Assembly (NCBI GenBank): GCA_023397655.1
Contig: JAEWTW010000017.1
Span: 124,001 to 188,000 of the forward strand
DNA length: 64,000 nucleotides
Source: Bacillota bacterium
GTDB lineage: Bacteria; Bacillota; Clostridia; Christensenellales; SZUA-584
Reading direction: 5' to 3'
The notes under the pieces were generated by a model, which ran no database searches, was not told where the DNA came from, and worked only from the letters and a program-made list of their open reading frames with translations. Within the stretch, counting starts at the first letter, position 1. Every line of letters begins with the position of its first letter. Positions 50,470 to 59,275 of this stretch are shown one piece after another. A program made the translations under genes and the position numbers.

Positions 50470-51894
50470 ATGTCGAAAAACGACTCAAGCTTTCAGATCA
50501 ACAAGAGAAGCCTGCTCACTGCTGCGCTGATCATATTTATACTCATCATACTCACATGGGTGCTGACGCTGTTCGTGCCGCCGGGTGAATATGCGATTCA
50601 GGACGGGAGTACCGAGACGTACTTACAGACGGGCGAAGCAGGTCAGTATCCGGTTTACAACATCATACTGTCAATATTCAAAAGCTTCGCGCCGGGCGGG
50701 GACGTCAACCTCGTGATGATCGTCATCATGCTCTTCATACTTCTGATCGGCGGCTCCTTCACCGTGCTGGACAGATCCGGCATTTTGCGGGCGGTGATCG
50801 CCAAGATCGCACAGAAGATGTATTCACGAAAACGGTTGCTGATTGCCGTCGTCTCCTTCACGTTCATGTTTCTGGGTTCATTCTTCGGCATACTTGAGGA
50901 GATCGTACCGCTCATCCCGTTGATGGTCGGCCTGTCGTTCATGCTGGGTTGGGACAGCCTGATGGGCCTCTCCTTAAGCCTGCTATCCGCCAGCTTCGGC
51001 TTTGCGGCGGCGCTGTTTAACCCCTTCTCGATCGGGGTGGCGCAGCAACTCGCCGGTGTGCCTCTGTATTCCGGCACTTGGCTGCGGCTTATATTCTTCA
51101 TCGTCACCTACGGCATACTGCTGCTGTTCCTGCTCCGCTACGCCAAAAAGCTGGACGCAAACCCGATGTCGTCCCGCGTTTATGAGGAAGACACGCAAAG
51201 GCGTGAAAAATACCGGATGTCGCCCGAGCAGATACTAGAGGCCGCACAGTTCAAAAAAGGGCCGATACTGTTCGTCGGCCTTCTGCTGGCATTTATGCTG
51301 GTTTATCTGATCGCCGCACCCTTTCTCGGCATTGCGGACTACTCGATGATCGTCATCGCCGTCATATTCATATTGGCATCCGTCGTCGGCTCCAAGCTGG
51401 CAGGCTATAAGGGCACCGCGAAAGCTTTCTTCGGCGGGATATTGGATATCGCGCCCGGCATCGTGCTGATTCCCATGGCAATGGCTGTGTCCACCATCAT
51501 GCAGGAAAGCGGCATACAAGCCACCATCATCCATGGAGCTTCCGCCGCCATTTCACAGTCCAGCCCGTACCTCAACGTGCTCATCATTTTCGCGCTGATA
51601 CTGGTATTGGAGCTGTTCGTATCGCAGGCATCAGCCAAGGCCTTCCTCGTGATGCCGCTGATCGTCCCGCTGGCCGCGGTCTCCGGTATCTCCGCGCAGA
51701 CCACGGTGTTCACCTATGCATTGGGCGACGGCTTCCTCAACGTGCTGTATCCCACCAACGCGATGCTGCTGATTGCGCTGGGGCTCACCACCGTCAGCTA
51801 CACCAAATGGTTCCGGTTCACCATATGGCTGCAGCTCATTCTCATGGCTGTCAGCGCCGGATTCCTGATGCTGGCCGTAACAGTGGGATACTGA
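50470..51894 (+). CDS. YfcC-family membrane transporter
   Basis: The 474-residue protein has about 12 membrane segments and belongs to the YfcC family (PF03606, C4-dicarboxylate-carrier-like), whose members move amino acids, peptides or short-chain acids. Family marks are FVPPGEY (residues 31-37), GILEEIVPLIPLM (around 140), FGFAAALFNPFSIGVAQQLAG and ELFVSQASAKAFLVMPLIVPL (around 380). The substrate is unknown; arginine and ornithine have been proposed for relatives. The downstream convergent operon carries an ornithine-cyclodeaminase-like gene, which would fit. GGAGGAG precedes the ATG. Confidence 0.9.
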   Translation: MSKNDSSFQINKRSLLTAALIIFILIILTWVLTLFVPPGEYAIQDGSTETYLQTGEAGQYPVYNIILSIFKSFAPGGDVNLVMIVIMLFILLIGGSFTVLDRSGILRAVIAKIAQKMYSRKRLLIAVVSFTFMFLGSFFGILEEIVPLIPLMVGLSFMLGWDSLMGLSLSLLSASFGFAAALFNPFSIGVAQQLAGVPLYSGTWLRLIFFIVTYGILLLFLLRYAKKLDANPMSSRVYEEDTQRREKYRMSPEQILEAAQFKKGPILFVGLLLAFMLVYLIAAPFLGIADYSMIVIAVIFILASVVGSKLAGYKGTAKAFFGGILDIAPGIVLIPMAMAVSTIMQESGIQATIIHGASAAISQSSPYLNVLIIFALILVLELFVSQASAKAFLVMPLIVPLAAVSGISAQTTVFTYALGDGFLNVLYPTNAMLLIALGLTTVSYTKWFRFTIWLQLILMAVSAGFLMLAVTVGY

Positions 51895-51910
51895 CAAGCA
51901 CAATAAGCAA

Positions 51911-51945
51911 AGCCCATGCCGCTTAACTGGCAGCATGGGCTTTTT
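51911..51945 (+). terminator. terminator after the YfcC-family gene
   Basis: AGCCCATGC-13-GCATGGGCT is followed by TTTT, 16 bases after the stop. The minus-strand tail is weaker but may also end the convergent operon. Confidence 0.8.
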
Positions 51946-51957
51946 CGTTCTGTATTC

Positions 51958-53034
51958 TTACTTTAGGCTTCTTTCCAGGTTCACCAAAAAGTCCTGCACA
52001 TTGGTCACTATAGATCTGGCAGACAGAGAGCCACGGTCGTGCAGCTTGTTCACTGCAAATTCGGATATGTCCACGGCGTAAAAGTTCACAGGGCGGATCG
52101 CACCATTTCTGACACAGTAGCTGGGCGTCATGTTGCCAGTGGCGATGGCGTGCAGCTGCGTGGCCAACGCGATCACTGTGGTTGCCTGAGACAACAGCGC
52201 GCGCATCTTTGCCTGCGCCTCGTATACATTGGCAATGACATCGGGCAGCGGACCGTCGTCACGTATGGAACCCGCCAGCACATACGGGACGTTGTTCCGT
52301 ATCACCGCTGCCATGATGCCGTCCTCAATCCCCCTCTGTTCGATAAAGGGCTTTATACCGCCTGCTGCGCATGCCATGTTGATGGTATCCAGATGGTGAT
52401 AGTGGCCGTTGCGGACGCTGTGCTGGGTGTAGATGTCCTGCCCCAACGCCGTTTTGAATACGGCGGCCTCCAGATCGTGCGTCGCCAGCGCATTGCCCGC
52501 GAATATCGCCTGCACATATCCCCGGGATACCAGTGCAGCCATCGCACGGCGGGAGTCGAAATCGAACGTGCAGGCCGGGCCCAGCACCCAAACGCAGAAG
52601 CCGTGCTCGCGCTCGTAGCTGAGCAGTTCGTACAAGCTGTCGTAATCGCGCGAATAGGACGTTTCCCGCGTTCGGGAGCCGCGGAACGCAAAATCGTCCC
52701 CCGCCTTTTCGCTGCCGGGGAATGCCGCGGCATGTAGATAAATACCCGCTGATCCATCCTCCTCGCGCCCTAAAACCACGCTGTCACCCGCACGGATGTT
52801 GCGCTGCTCCACGGCGAAGGGCTGTCCGTCTCTGACGACCACCGCGCAATCCATCCGGCTGGACTCGATGAGCTGCCACTGCCCGCCTATGCGAAAATAC
52901 TCAGGGTATATGCTGGTGGCGTGAAACCCTTCCGGTGCAATGCCATTATTTTCAGCCGGTGAAAGCTCCACATCCGGCGCATCACAGAATACGGCTTGGG
53001 AAAAATCAGGCGCGATAAATTTCTCCGGCTTCAT
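51958..53034 (-). CDS. TIGR00300-type ornithine cyclodeaminase-like protein
   Basis: The 358-residue protein resembles the TIGR00300 / LOR-SDH family, which includes archaeal-type ornithine cyclodeaminase (ornithine to proline plus ammonia, NAD-dependent) and the C-terminal part of cyanobacterial AgrE. The marks I recognise are GNALATHDLEAAVFKTALG (around 190), NGHYHHLDTIN and VPYVLAGSIRDDGPLPDVI (around 256), with a nucleotide-binding region. The N-terminal 90 residues are variable. GGGAGG precedes the ATG. It is the third gene of an operon behind ArsR and CoA-disulfide reductase, an unusual context for ornithine metabolism. Confidence 0.8.
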   Translation of the reverse strand: MKPEKFIAPDFSQAVFCDAPDVELSPAENNGIAPEGFHATSIYPEYFRIGGQWQLIESSRMDCAVVVRDGQPFAVEQRNIRAGDSVVLGREEDGSAGIYLHAAAFPGSEKAGDDFAFRGSRTRETSYSRDYDSLYELLSYEREHGFCVWVLGPACTFDFDSRRAMAALVSRGYVQAIFAGNALATHDLEAAVFKTALGQDIYTQHSVRNGHYHHLDTINMACAAGGIKPFIEQRGIEDGIMAAVIRNNVPYVLAGSIRDDGPLPDVIANVYEAQAKMRALLSQATTVIALATQLHAIATGNMTPSYCVRNGAIRPVNFYAVDISEFAVNKLHDRGSLSARSIVTNVQDFLVNLERSLK

Positions 53035-53055
53035 AGCCGCCCTCCCTTGAATATA

Positions 53056-53325
53056 TTATTTCGGTAGCAGCTCAAGCAGGTGCTGCGTCATTTTGTCCTC
53101 TACACTGTAACATACATGGGTTCCCTGACGTTCGCTGACAACGATGCCCGCCGCTTTAAGCCGGGACAGATGAAGCGATATCACCGGCTGAGGTATGCCC
53201 AGTGCTTCGCATATCTGTTTGACATGGCAGCTCTTTTTGCTGAGCCCGTTGACGATGCAAAGCCGCACCGGATGACCCAGCACCTTGAGCTTTGCCGCCA
53301 GTGATTCATATACCGACATATCCAT
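53056..53325 (-). CDS. ArsR-family regulator with cysteines, possibly redox/persulfide-sensing
   Basis: The 89-residue winged-helix regulator has the ArsR layout: KLKVLGHPVRLCIVNGLSKK, the recognition helix PQPVISLHLSRLKAAGIV and a wing with RQGTHVCYSVED. The CVCDLC-type metal site of ArsR/SmtB is not visible. Instead Cys residues appear at SCHVKQIC and THVC, in places that recall the two-Cys persulfide sensors of the SqrR/BigR group. Such sensors control sulfur-detoxifying enzymes. It follows the CoA-disulfide reductase gene by 48 bases and precedes the TIGR00300 gene by 21. Confidence 0.85.
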   Translation of the reverse strand: MDMSVYESLAAKLKVLGHPVRLCIVNGLSKKSCHVKQICEALGIPQPVISLHLSRLKAAGIVVSERQGTHVCYSVEDKMTQHLLELLPK

Positions 53326-53373
53326 TATTGCCCGATCCTTGCCGACCCCCGAAAAAACAGATGAACGCTTCGT

Positions 53374-55023
53374 TTACACCGGCCTTGAAGCCTTAAACAG
53401 GCTGTACAAGCCGTACCCTCCGGACAGATTCCTCACGACTCTGCCGCGCTGCTTCAGCAGCCGTTCTGCCAGATAACCGCGGCGTCCATACTGGCTGTAT
53501 ACGATTATATCTCTTCCGGCGGGCAGCTCGGCCAACCGGTCTCTCAGCTGCGCCAGCGGGATATGCAGCGAACCGCTTATGTAGCCGCCAAGAAGTTCCT
53601 TATCCGTGCGCACATCCAGAATCAAAGCGGCGGACTCAGCACTGATGTCATTCCATTGAGCGAGGTCGGAAAGTCCGGCCATAACGTTTGCCGCAACAGC
53701 GCCCGCAACATTGACGGCATCCTTTGCGGTGCCGATCATGGGTGCGTAGGCCAGCTCCAGTTCGGCCAGCCTGTCCACCGAAAGGCCGGCCTGCATCGCA
53801 GCGGCAATCACATCCAGGCGTTTGTCTACGCCATTCTTTCCTGCGATCTGTGCGCCGAACACACGACCGTTTTTACGGTCGAACAACAGCTTCACGGTCA
53901 GCGTTTCCGCTCCAGATATATAACGGTCATGGGTTTGAGAACTTGTGTAGACTTTTTCGTAGCGGATGCCACGCTGCTCCAGTTCCGTTTCCGTTAGCCC
54001 AGCGCCCGCCAGCTGCTTATCAAAAAGCTTGATGATTTTAACGCTCAGGGAGTGACGGTACCGTGAATTGATACCGCAGATATTGTCCGCCGCCACACGC
54101 CCCTGCTTAACAGCCGGAGCCGCCATCGGCAGCAGTATCTTGCCGCCGAATACGCTCTCCACCTCCACCGCGTCGCCCACAGCATAGATATCCTTGTCAG
54201 TCGTCTGCTGTTTCTCATCCACAATGATACCGCCGGTGATGCCGATTCCGAGGTCCGCCTTTCTGGCCAGCGATACATCCGGTTTCATGCCGGTGCACAC
54301 CACAATAATGTCAACACAGACGGATCGGCCGTCCAGCAGTTCCAGCCGCATCCCCTCATCGGTGTCCACCAGTTCTCCTACAGAAGTCCCCCTCACCAGC
54401 GCGATACCGTTGTTCTCCAGCTCAATGGTGGCATACCGTGCCATATCGCCGTCCAAAAAGGGCAGCGCATGGTACTCCCGCTCTATCACGCAGGTTTTGA
54501 TTCCGCGCCTCGACAGATTTTCAGCCGCCTGCAGCCCGATCGCGCCGCCCCCGATCACCGCAGCCCGCCGTGCATGGCTCTTGTCGATAAAGTCGGACAG
54601 CGCCAGCATATCCTCCTGGCCTTTCAGTGTGAAAGCGCCCGGTATCTCCTTATCAAACAGCGGCGGTTTGCTGACTACGGAACCGGTGGCAATGACCAGC
54701 TTGTCGTAGGCGTGGGTTGACACTTGTCCGGTCTTAATATTGCGTACAGATATTGTTTTGTTATGGCGGTTGATGCCCACAACATCGTGCATAAGCATCA
54801 CATCGATATCATAATCCTGCCGGAAGCCTTCCGGCGTCAGGCAAGCCAGATCATCCTTTCCGGCGATGCCTCCGATATAATAAGGCAGACCGCAGCAGGC
54901 AAAGGAAAGCTGCGGTCCTCTTTCGAATATGGTGATCCGCGCATGTCCGTCCAGCCGTCTCAGCCGCATTGCGGCACTCACGCCCCCCGCGATTCCGCCG
55001 ATAACAGCATACCGTTTTTTCAT
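53374..55023 (-). CDS. CoA-disulfide reductase with C-terminal rhodanese-like domain
   Basis: The 549-residue flavoprotein is of the CoADR-Rhd type, which reduces CoA disulfides, polysulfides or persulfides with NAD(P)H. The FAD loop is GGIAGGVSAA (residues 9-18) and the active Cys is in SFACCGLPYYIGG (Cys44). The NAD loop GGGAIGLQAAENLSR follows, then VYAVGDAVEV. A rhodanese domain covers about 455-549 (LILDVRTDKELLGGYISGS). Its catalytic loop reads VYSQYGRRGY: a Ser stands where active rhodaneses have Cys, so this domain is probably inactive as a sulfurtransferase. Start ATG 55023 has GAGGTG upstream. Confidence 0.93.
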   Translation of the reverse strand: MKKRYAVIGGIAGGVSAAMRLRRLDGHARITIFERGPQLSFACCGLPYYIGGIAGKDDLACLTPEGFRQDYDIDVMLMHDVVGINRHNKTISVRNIKTGQVSTHAYDKLVIATGSVVSKPPLFDKEIPGAFTLKGQEDMLALSDFIDKSHARRAAVIGGGAIGLQAAENLSRRGIKTCVIEREYHALPFLDGDMARYATIELENNGIALVRGTSVGELVDTDEGMRLELLDGRSVCVDIIVVCTGMKPDVSLARKADLGIGITGGIIVDEKQQTTDKDIYAVGDAVEVESVFGGKILLPMAAPAVKQGRVAADNICGINSRYRHSLSVKIIKLFDKQLAGAGLTETELEQRGIRYEKVYTSSQTHDRYISGAETLTVKLLFDRKNGRVFGAQIAGKNGVDKRLDVIAAAMQAGLSVDRLAELELAYAPMIGTAKDAVNVAGAVAANVMAGLSDLAQWNDISAESAALILDVRTDKELLGGYISGSLHIPLAQLRDRLAELPAGRDIIVYSQYGRRGYLAERLLKQRGRVVRNLSGGYGLYSLFKASRPV

Positions 55024-55160
55024 GTCAGTCACCTCAATTATATGGATATTTAGATATTCGACTATGCTATTATATTCCCTCTTTATTTTACCTCAAAATT
55101 TGGGTGTTATCATGATAAGGCAGCGTTTTTCTGATATAATGATCTGACGGAGGCTTGATT

Positions 55161-55982
55161 ATGATATACGGAATGTCCACTGCTTGTTTCTTCCCCCATA
55201 TACTGACGGAGCAGACGATAGACAGAATGGCACCAATGAATGTCCGTCACATCGAGGTGTTTTTCTGCTGCCTCGCAGAATACAAAAAGGACTTTGTGAA
55301 GGAACTGAGAAAGCGCATTATTGATAACGGGATCAACGTTTATTCCATCCATGCGCTGTCGCTTCAGTTTGAGCCGCAGCTGTTCTCTCCGAACACGCGT
55401 GCCCGCGAGGACAGTCTGGATATATATGAACAAGTGCTGGAGGCCGGTGCAGAGCTGGGCGCGGGAGTCTATGTATTCCACGGCCCCTCCAACGTCAAAA
55501 AGGCTCGCAAATTCACGGTGAATTATCCGTATACCGCCGAGTATGCAAACCCGCTTGCCGAAATGGCAAAGGGATACGGCATCAGGCTGGCGTGGGAAAA
55601 CGTGCACTGGTGCTGGTACGCCGAGCCCGATTTTCCGTCCAAGCTGCTGCCGCTGCTCGACACCGATAACCTCTGGTTCACGCTGGATGTCAAGCAGGCT
55701 GCGCAGTCCGGTCACGATCCATCCGAATATATCGCCGCCACCAAGGGGCGGCTTGCCAATGTCCATATCTGCGACTTTGAACGTTCGTTGGAGTATGGTA
55801 TCATCCCCCGGCTGCCCTTTGAAGGCGAGCTGGATTTTGAGCTGCTTAAGCGCACGCTGAATGAAGCGGGCTATGACGGCGGCATGATGCTGGAGGTCTA
55901 CAGCCACAACTACAGCAGCGAAGCGCAGCTCCAAAGATGCTTTTCACAAATTCAGGACGTCTTCTCACCGGCACAGGATTAG
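55161..55982 (+). CDS. sugar phosphate isomerase/epimerase-like TIM barrel protein
   Basis: The 273-residue protein resembles the xylose-isomerase-like TIM barrel family (PF01261), which isomerises or epimerises sugars and related compounds with a divalent metal. Visible strands and metal-binding segments are GINVYSIHALSLQFEP, VYVFHGPSNV, LAWENVHWCW (Glu and His), FTLDVKQAAQSGHDP (Asp) and LANVHICDFERS, ending with MLEVYSHNYSSE. Substrate unknown. ATG 55161 has GGAGG seven bases upstream. It is divergent from the CoA-disulfide reductase gene. Confidence 0.87.
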   Translation: MIYGMSTACFFPHILTEQTIDRMAPMNVRHIEVFFCCLAEYKKDFVKELRKRIIDNGINVYSIHALSLQFEPQLFSPNTRAREDSLDIYEQVLEAGAELGAGVYVFHGPSNVKKARKFTVNYPYTAEYANPLAEMAKGYGIRLAWENVHWCWYAEPDFPSKLLPLLDTDNLWFTLDVKQAAQSGHDPSEYIAATKGRLANVHICDFERSLEYGIIPRLPFEGELDFELLKRTLNEAGYDGGMMLEVYSHNYSSEAQLQRCFSQIQDVFSPAQD

Positions 55983-55990
55983 AGTATAAG

Positions 55991-56020
55991 CAAACACCCC
56001 ATCAAGAGGCGGGGTGTTTG
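55991..56020. terminator. stem-loop between convergent genes
   Basis: CAAACACCCC-10-GGGGTGTTTG is a perfect 10-base stem between the isomerase-like gene and the dehydrogenase gene. It lacks a T run on either strand, so termination would be weak. Confidence 0.5.
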
Positions 56021-56044
56021 GCGTGAAATTCCACTGTATGTACG

Positions 56045-57070
56045 TTATCCGCGGATGCGTACAACGCTCTTGATTATCTTTCTGTCCCACGCGTCCTGAT
56101 ACGCCTGCCAGATGTCGTCCAGCTCATAGATATGGTCCAGCGCCAGTATGTCCGCCGGGTCGAGGTCTCCGCTCTTCATATACGTAATCACATCATCATG
56201 GGTTTCCGCCTGATCGTATCCGCCTGAGTAGAATACGAAGCTGTCCCGGGCAGCGAACGGGTTGATGGTGTTGGCATCCCAGTCGTACCAGCCGTATACC
56301 CCGCAAACGCCGTAGGGTTTCAGCACAGCCAGCGCGGACGACAGAGCGCCCTTAGCCCCCACTGCGTCTATAATGACGTCAAAAAGGCCGCAAGCCGCTT
56401 CCAGCGCCTTGTAAACGTCGTCCTGTTTGTAGCTGCAGAAGGTATGCACACCCAGCTTTTTCGCCACGGCCTCACGCGCGGGCGTTCCGATCATGGCCAC
56501 CAGTTCAGCACCCTCGTTGACGGCATGCGCCGCAAAGCAGAGCCCGGCGCAGCCAGAGCCCAGCACCAGCACGCGAAAACCCTTCTTCACACCGATGCGC
56601 CGAAGATAAGAAAGCGTTTCCCTGTAGGGGGTGATCAGTGTGGCCGCTGCCGGTGAAAACCACGAAGGTATCACGCGGTTTGCGCGGTGTTTGTCCCACT
56701 CCGCACGCGGAACACCAGCCTTTTTCATCTCGCACACATCTTTGACGATACCGTATTCCGCAAATCCGCCTGCGCGGGATGATATGCGTCCGTCAGGCGT
56801 GGCCGGGCAGCCTACGTCCGTCACCAGATCACCCACGGCAAAGTTCTTCACATTGTTGCCCAGCCGGACCACTCGGCCCACGCTCTCGTGGCCCAGCAGC
56901 ATCGGATACTGCACGGGACGCAAATGCCGCCCATAGATGAAGTTCTTATCGGTAGCGATGCAGGTCGCGCCGAAGAGTATCACCACAAGCGCGTCATATT
57001 CCCCCACCTGCGGCTTATCAATGTCCCATATCTCCAGCTTCCCCGGTTCAGTAACCACAGCTGCTTTCAT
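56045..57070 (-). CDS. zinc-type medium-chain alcohol dehydrogenase-like protein
   Basis: The 341-residue MDR-family enzyme has the catalytic zinc region GATCIATDKNFIYG (Cys near residue 38) and LLGHESVGRVV (His, Glu near 63). The Rossmann motif is LVLGSGCAGLCFAAHA (around 168). The structural zinc lobe with four clustered Cys of classical alcohol dehydrogenases is missing, replaced by a loop (GCPATPDGRISSRAGGFAEYG). The substrate, probably a sugar or polyol given its neighbour, is unknown. ATG 57070 follows GGAGGGTTAAT; longer starts run past the binding site. Convergent with the isomerase-like gene. Confidence 0.87.
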   Translation of the reverse strand: MKAAVVTEPGKLEIWDIDKPQVGEYDALVVILFGATCIATDKNFIYGRHLRPVQYPMLLGHESVGRVVRLGNNVKNFAVGDLVTDVGCPATPDGRISSRAGGFAEYGIVKDVCEMKKAGVPRAEWDKHRANRVIPSWFSPAAATLITPYRETLSYLRRIGVKKGFRVLVLGSGCAGLCFAAHAVNEGAELVAMIGTPAREAVAKKLGVHTFCSYKQDDVYKALEAACGLFDVIIDAVGAKGALSSALAVLKPYGVCGVYGWYDWDANTINPFAARDSFVFYSGGYDQAETHDDVITYMKSGDLDPADILALDHIYELDDIWQAYQDAWDRKIIKSVVRIRG

Positions 57071-57184
57071 ATTAACCCTCCAAATAGGCTTTGGCGGCTG
57101 CCGCATAGCCTGGCAACCGTCCATACGATTATATCAGAAATGGTGTGCCCCGAAAAGCTTCGCCTTCCCTGAGTTCTCCGTAAT

Positions 57185-57212
57185 AAAAAAGCACCGTCTG
57201 TCAAGACGATGC
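57185..57212 (-). terminator. terminator of the degenerate GGDEF gene
   Basis: On the minus strand GCATCGTCT-TGAC-AGACGGTGC (with one G-U pair) is followed by TTTTTT, 15 bases after the stop at 57227. Confidence 0.85.
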
Positions 57213-57226
57213 GCCGATGCCTTAAT

Positions 57227-58675
57227 CTAGTTCTTCCGGCTTTGCACCGGCCATGTGTGATATTTGCGCGCCACTTCCAACAGCACGTCCACCATCTCCG
57301 GGCAATACAAATTACCCCTCTTCCCGCCCATCTTCTGACACATCTCCTTGTATGTCAGCCGGTTGTTTTGCAGCATCAGGTCATCAAAACCCCTGACAAC
57401 GGCAACGATACGGCTGGGAACAGCGATTGCGTCCTGCCACTCGTCGTAGCGCTTATAGAGATCGGCGTACAGGTTTTCCATCTGGGCCAGTGAATCGATT
57501 CCGAGAATAATATCGCGTCCCGCCTCGTAATGGCTGTCGTATATCAGCCGGTCGTCCTCATTCAGATTAAACCGGTTGGCCAGCAATGCATCGCCGATGC
57601 CGATCAAGCCGATATCGGCGATTTTAGCCAGCAGCTTGATGTCCGACAGCGTCTCCTCCCTGCAAAACAACGCCTTGCCGATCTGAACGGAGAGGCTTTG
57701 GAGCCGCACGACGCGTTTACCCCAGCCTGTTTTCCGGCTGATGATGGCGTTGATATTGTCCACCACGGATGCTCTGGCCAGATGTTTGTGTATGTTCCTT
57801 CTTTTGATAAGCTTTTTATATGCCTCATGATACAGACGGCTGAAATCCATCTCACATTCGGCTATCGCGTAACCGCAGCAGATTTCCGTCTTAATCAGGT
57901 TCAGATAGGTACTGTGCAGCTTTAATATGGCTTCGTCGATGCGCGTTTCAATTTCCAGCCGGTTTTTGCCGGAGAAAGCACAGCAGTATTCGCCGCCGCC
58001 TGTCCGCCCGATCACGTCCGCATCAAAGAAGCAGTCTTCTATCACGTCCGCGACGTTGCAGATCAGCGTGTTTCCTGCCTGATATCCCATCGTTCCGCAA
58101 GCGTCGCTCAGGTTTTCGATTCTGAATATAACAAGAGAAAGCGGATACATGCCAAAGCGCGCCAGGTTTTCAACATGCGCTTCAAAGCTGCTGAAGTTCA
58201 AAAGCCCGGTCAAAGGGTCATGCGTTTCCAGATAGGTCAGACGCTGCTGTTGGCGGCTAACGGTGGCTATGTCTATCGCCACGCCGGACGCAAACCGTTT
58301 TCCGTTGATGCGGTCCAGCAGCCCCTTCACACGGTACGCTTTCCAAGTACCGCTCATGTTGATTTCAATCACTTCGTCCATTATCTGCTTAGCGCCGTCC
58401 ACAAACGCATTAATTTTCGCGCGCAGTTTTTGTATACCGTCAGGTGAAATGCGCATTTCCAGCTCTTTGATGGGAAAAGCCGTCGTCATGCGCTGCTCGT
58501 TGTCATATATCCGTATCGAATTGTCGTCGAAGTCGGCTTCCCAAACAAACAGTTCTGACACGCTGGGAGACAAACCAAGCGCGTCAAACATTCCGAGCTG
58601 TTCACAGAGTGCCCCGTTTTGGAGCGGATTTTCATTCGGGCTTTCAAAAACGATATCGTTCAGGATGTGTACCAA
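57227..58675 (-). CDS. GGDEF plus HD-GYP-like protein, both signatures degenerate
   Basis: The 482-residue soluble protein has a PAS-like N-terminus (residues 40-140), a GGDEF domain (about 150-275, with LTYLETHDPLTGLLNFSSFE) and a C-terminal region resembling HD-GYP (about 320-480). The active GGDEF loop reads RTGGGEYCC instead of R-x-GGDEF, so cyclase activity is unlikely. The HD pair of HD-GYP (HDIGKIG) is read here as ADIGLIGIGD, so the phosphodiesterase site is also lost. It is probably a receptor or scaffold in c-di-GMP signalling. It starts at TTG 58675 with GGAGGA upstream. Confidence 0.85.
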   Translation of the reverse strand: MVHILNDIVFESPNENPLQNGALCEQLGMFDALGLSPSVSELFVWEADFDDNSIRIYDNEQRMTTAFPIKELEMRISPDGIQKLRAKINAFVDGAKQIMDEVIEINMSGTWKAYRVKGLLDRINGKRFASGVAIDIATVSRQQQRLTYLETHDPLTGLLNFSSFEAHVENLARFGMYPLSLVIFRIENLSDACGTMGYQAGNTLICNVADVIEDCFFDADVIGRTGGGEYCCAFSGKNRLEIETRIDEAILKLHSTYLNLIKTEICCGYAIAECEMDFSRLYHEAYKKLIKRRNIHKHLARASVVDNINAIISRKTGWGKRVVRLQSLSVQIGKALFCREETLSDIKLLAKIADIGLIGIGDALLANRFNLNEDDRLIYDSHYEAGRDIILGIDSLAQMENLYADLYKRYDEWQDAIAVPSRIVAVVRGFDDLMLQNNRLTYKEMCQKMGGKRGNLYCPEMVDVLLEVARKYHTWPVQSRKN

Positions 58676-58795
58676 AGCCTTCCTCCAGACGCCATATTCT
58701 TATATAAAATAAACAGAATTAGCATATCTGAAACAGATCATGTCAGTCCGGATTGGGTCTGTTTTTGTCGAAATTTCTCAATAATGGGCTCCGAG

Positions 58796-59260
58796 TCATT
58801 TGCTCTTTTCAGCAGACCTCTTTTTCTTGAAATAATCCTTCAAAACTGCGGCCGCCTCCTCCTCCATCACGCCCCCGGTCACTTCAGGCGTATGGTTGAG
58901 ACGCCCCTCAGTCAGGTTGTATAGTGTTCCGCAGGCACCCGCTTTTGGATCATACGCACCGAAAACAACCTTATCGATGCGGGCATTCACAATGGCACCG
59001 GCGCACATCGGGCAGGGCTCCAGCGTGACATAAAGTGTGCATCCCGTAAGCCGCCATCCGCGAAGCTTTCGGGACGCCTTGCTGATGGCGAGCAGTTCGG
59101 CATGCGCCAACGGGTTACGTTTTGTCTCGCGCATATTGTGAGCTTTGGCGATCACGGCACTGTTACGGACGATGACGGCACCCACCGGCACCTCGTCCTT
59201 CTTTGCCGCTATTTGAGCCATCTTAAGTGCGATGGCCATAAAGTACTCATGCGTTTCCAT
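58796..59260 (-). CDS. tadA: tRNA adenosine(34) deaminase TadA
   Basis: The 154-residue zinc deaminase makes inosine at tRNA position 34. The catalytic motif HAELLAI (His and Glu) is followed by the second zinc site PCPMCAGAI, and the family segment VVFGAYDPKAGACGT is present. Start ATG 59260 is chosen because homology begins there. No Shine-Dalgarno is visible, and TATAAT ends six bases before the ATG, which suggests a leaderless message. It is a single gene after the GGDEF-like gene. Confidence 0.93.
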   Translation of the reverse strand: METHEYFMAIALKMAQIAAKKDEVPVGAVIVRNSAVIAKAHNMRETKRNPLAHAELLAISKASRKLRGWRLTGCTLYVTLEPCPMCAGAIVNARIDKVVFGAYDPKAGACGTLYNLTEGRLNHTPEVTGGVMEEEAAAVLKDYFKKKRSAEKSK

Positions 59261-59275
59261 GCGGGTATTATACCA
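59261..59275 (-). promoter_or_regulatory. candidate -10 giving a leaderless tadA message
   Basis: On the minus strand TATAAT is followed by ACCCGC and the start ATG, so the first transcribed base would be near the A of ATG. The -35 is not clear. Confidence 0.4.
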
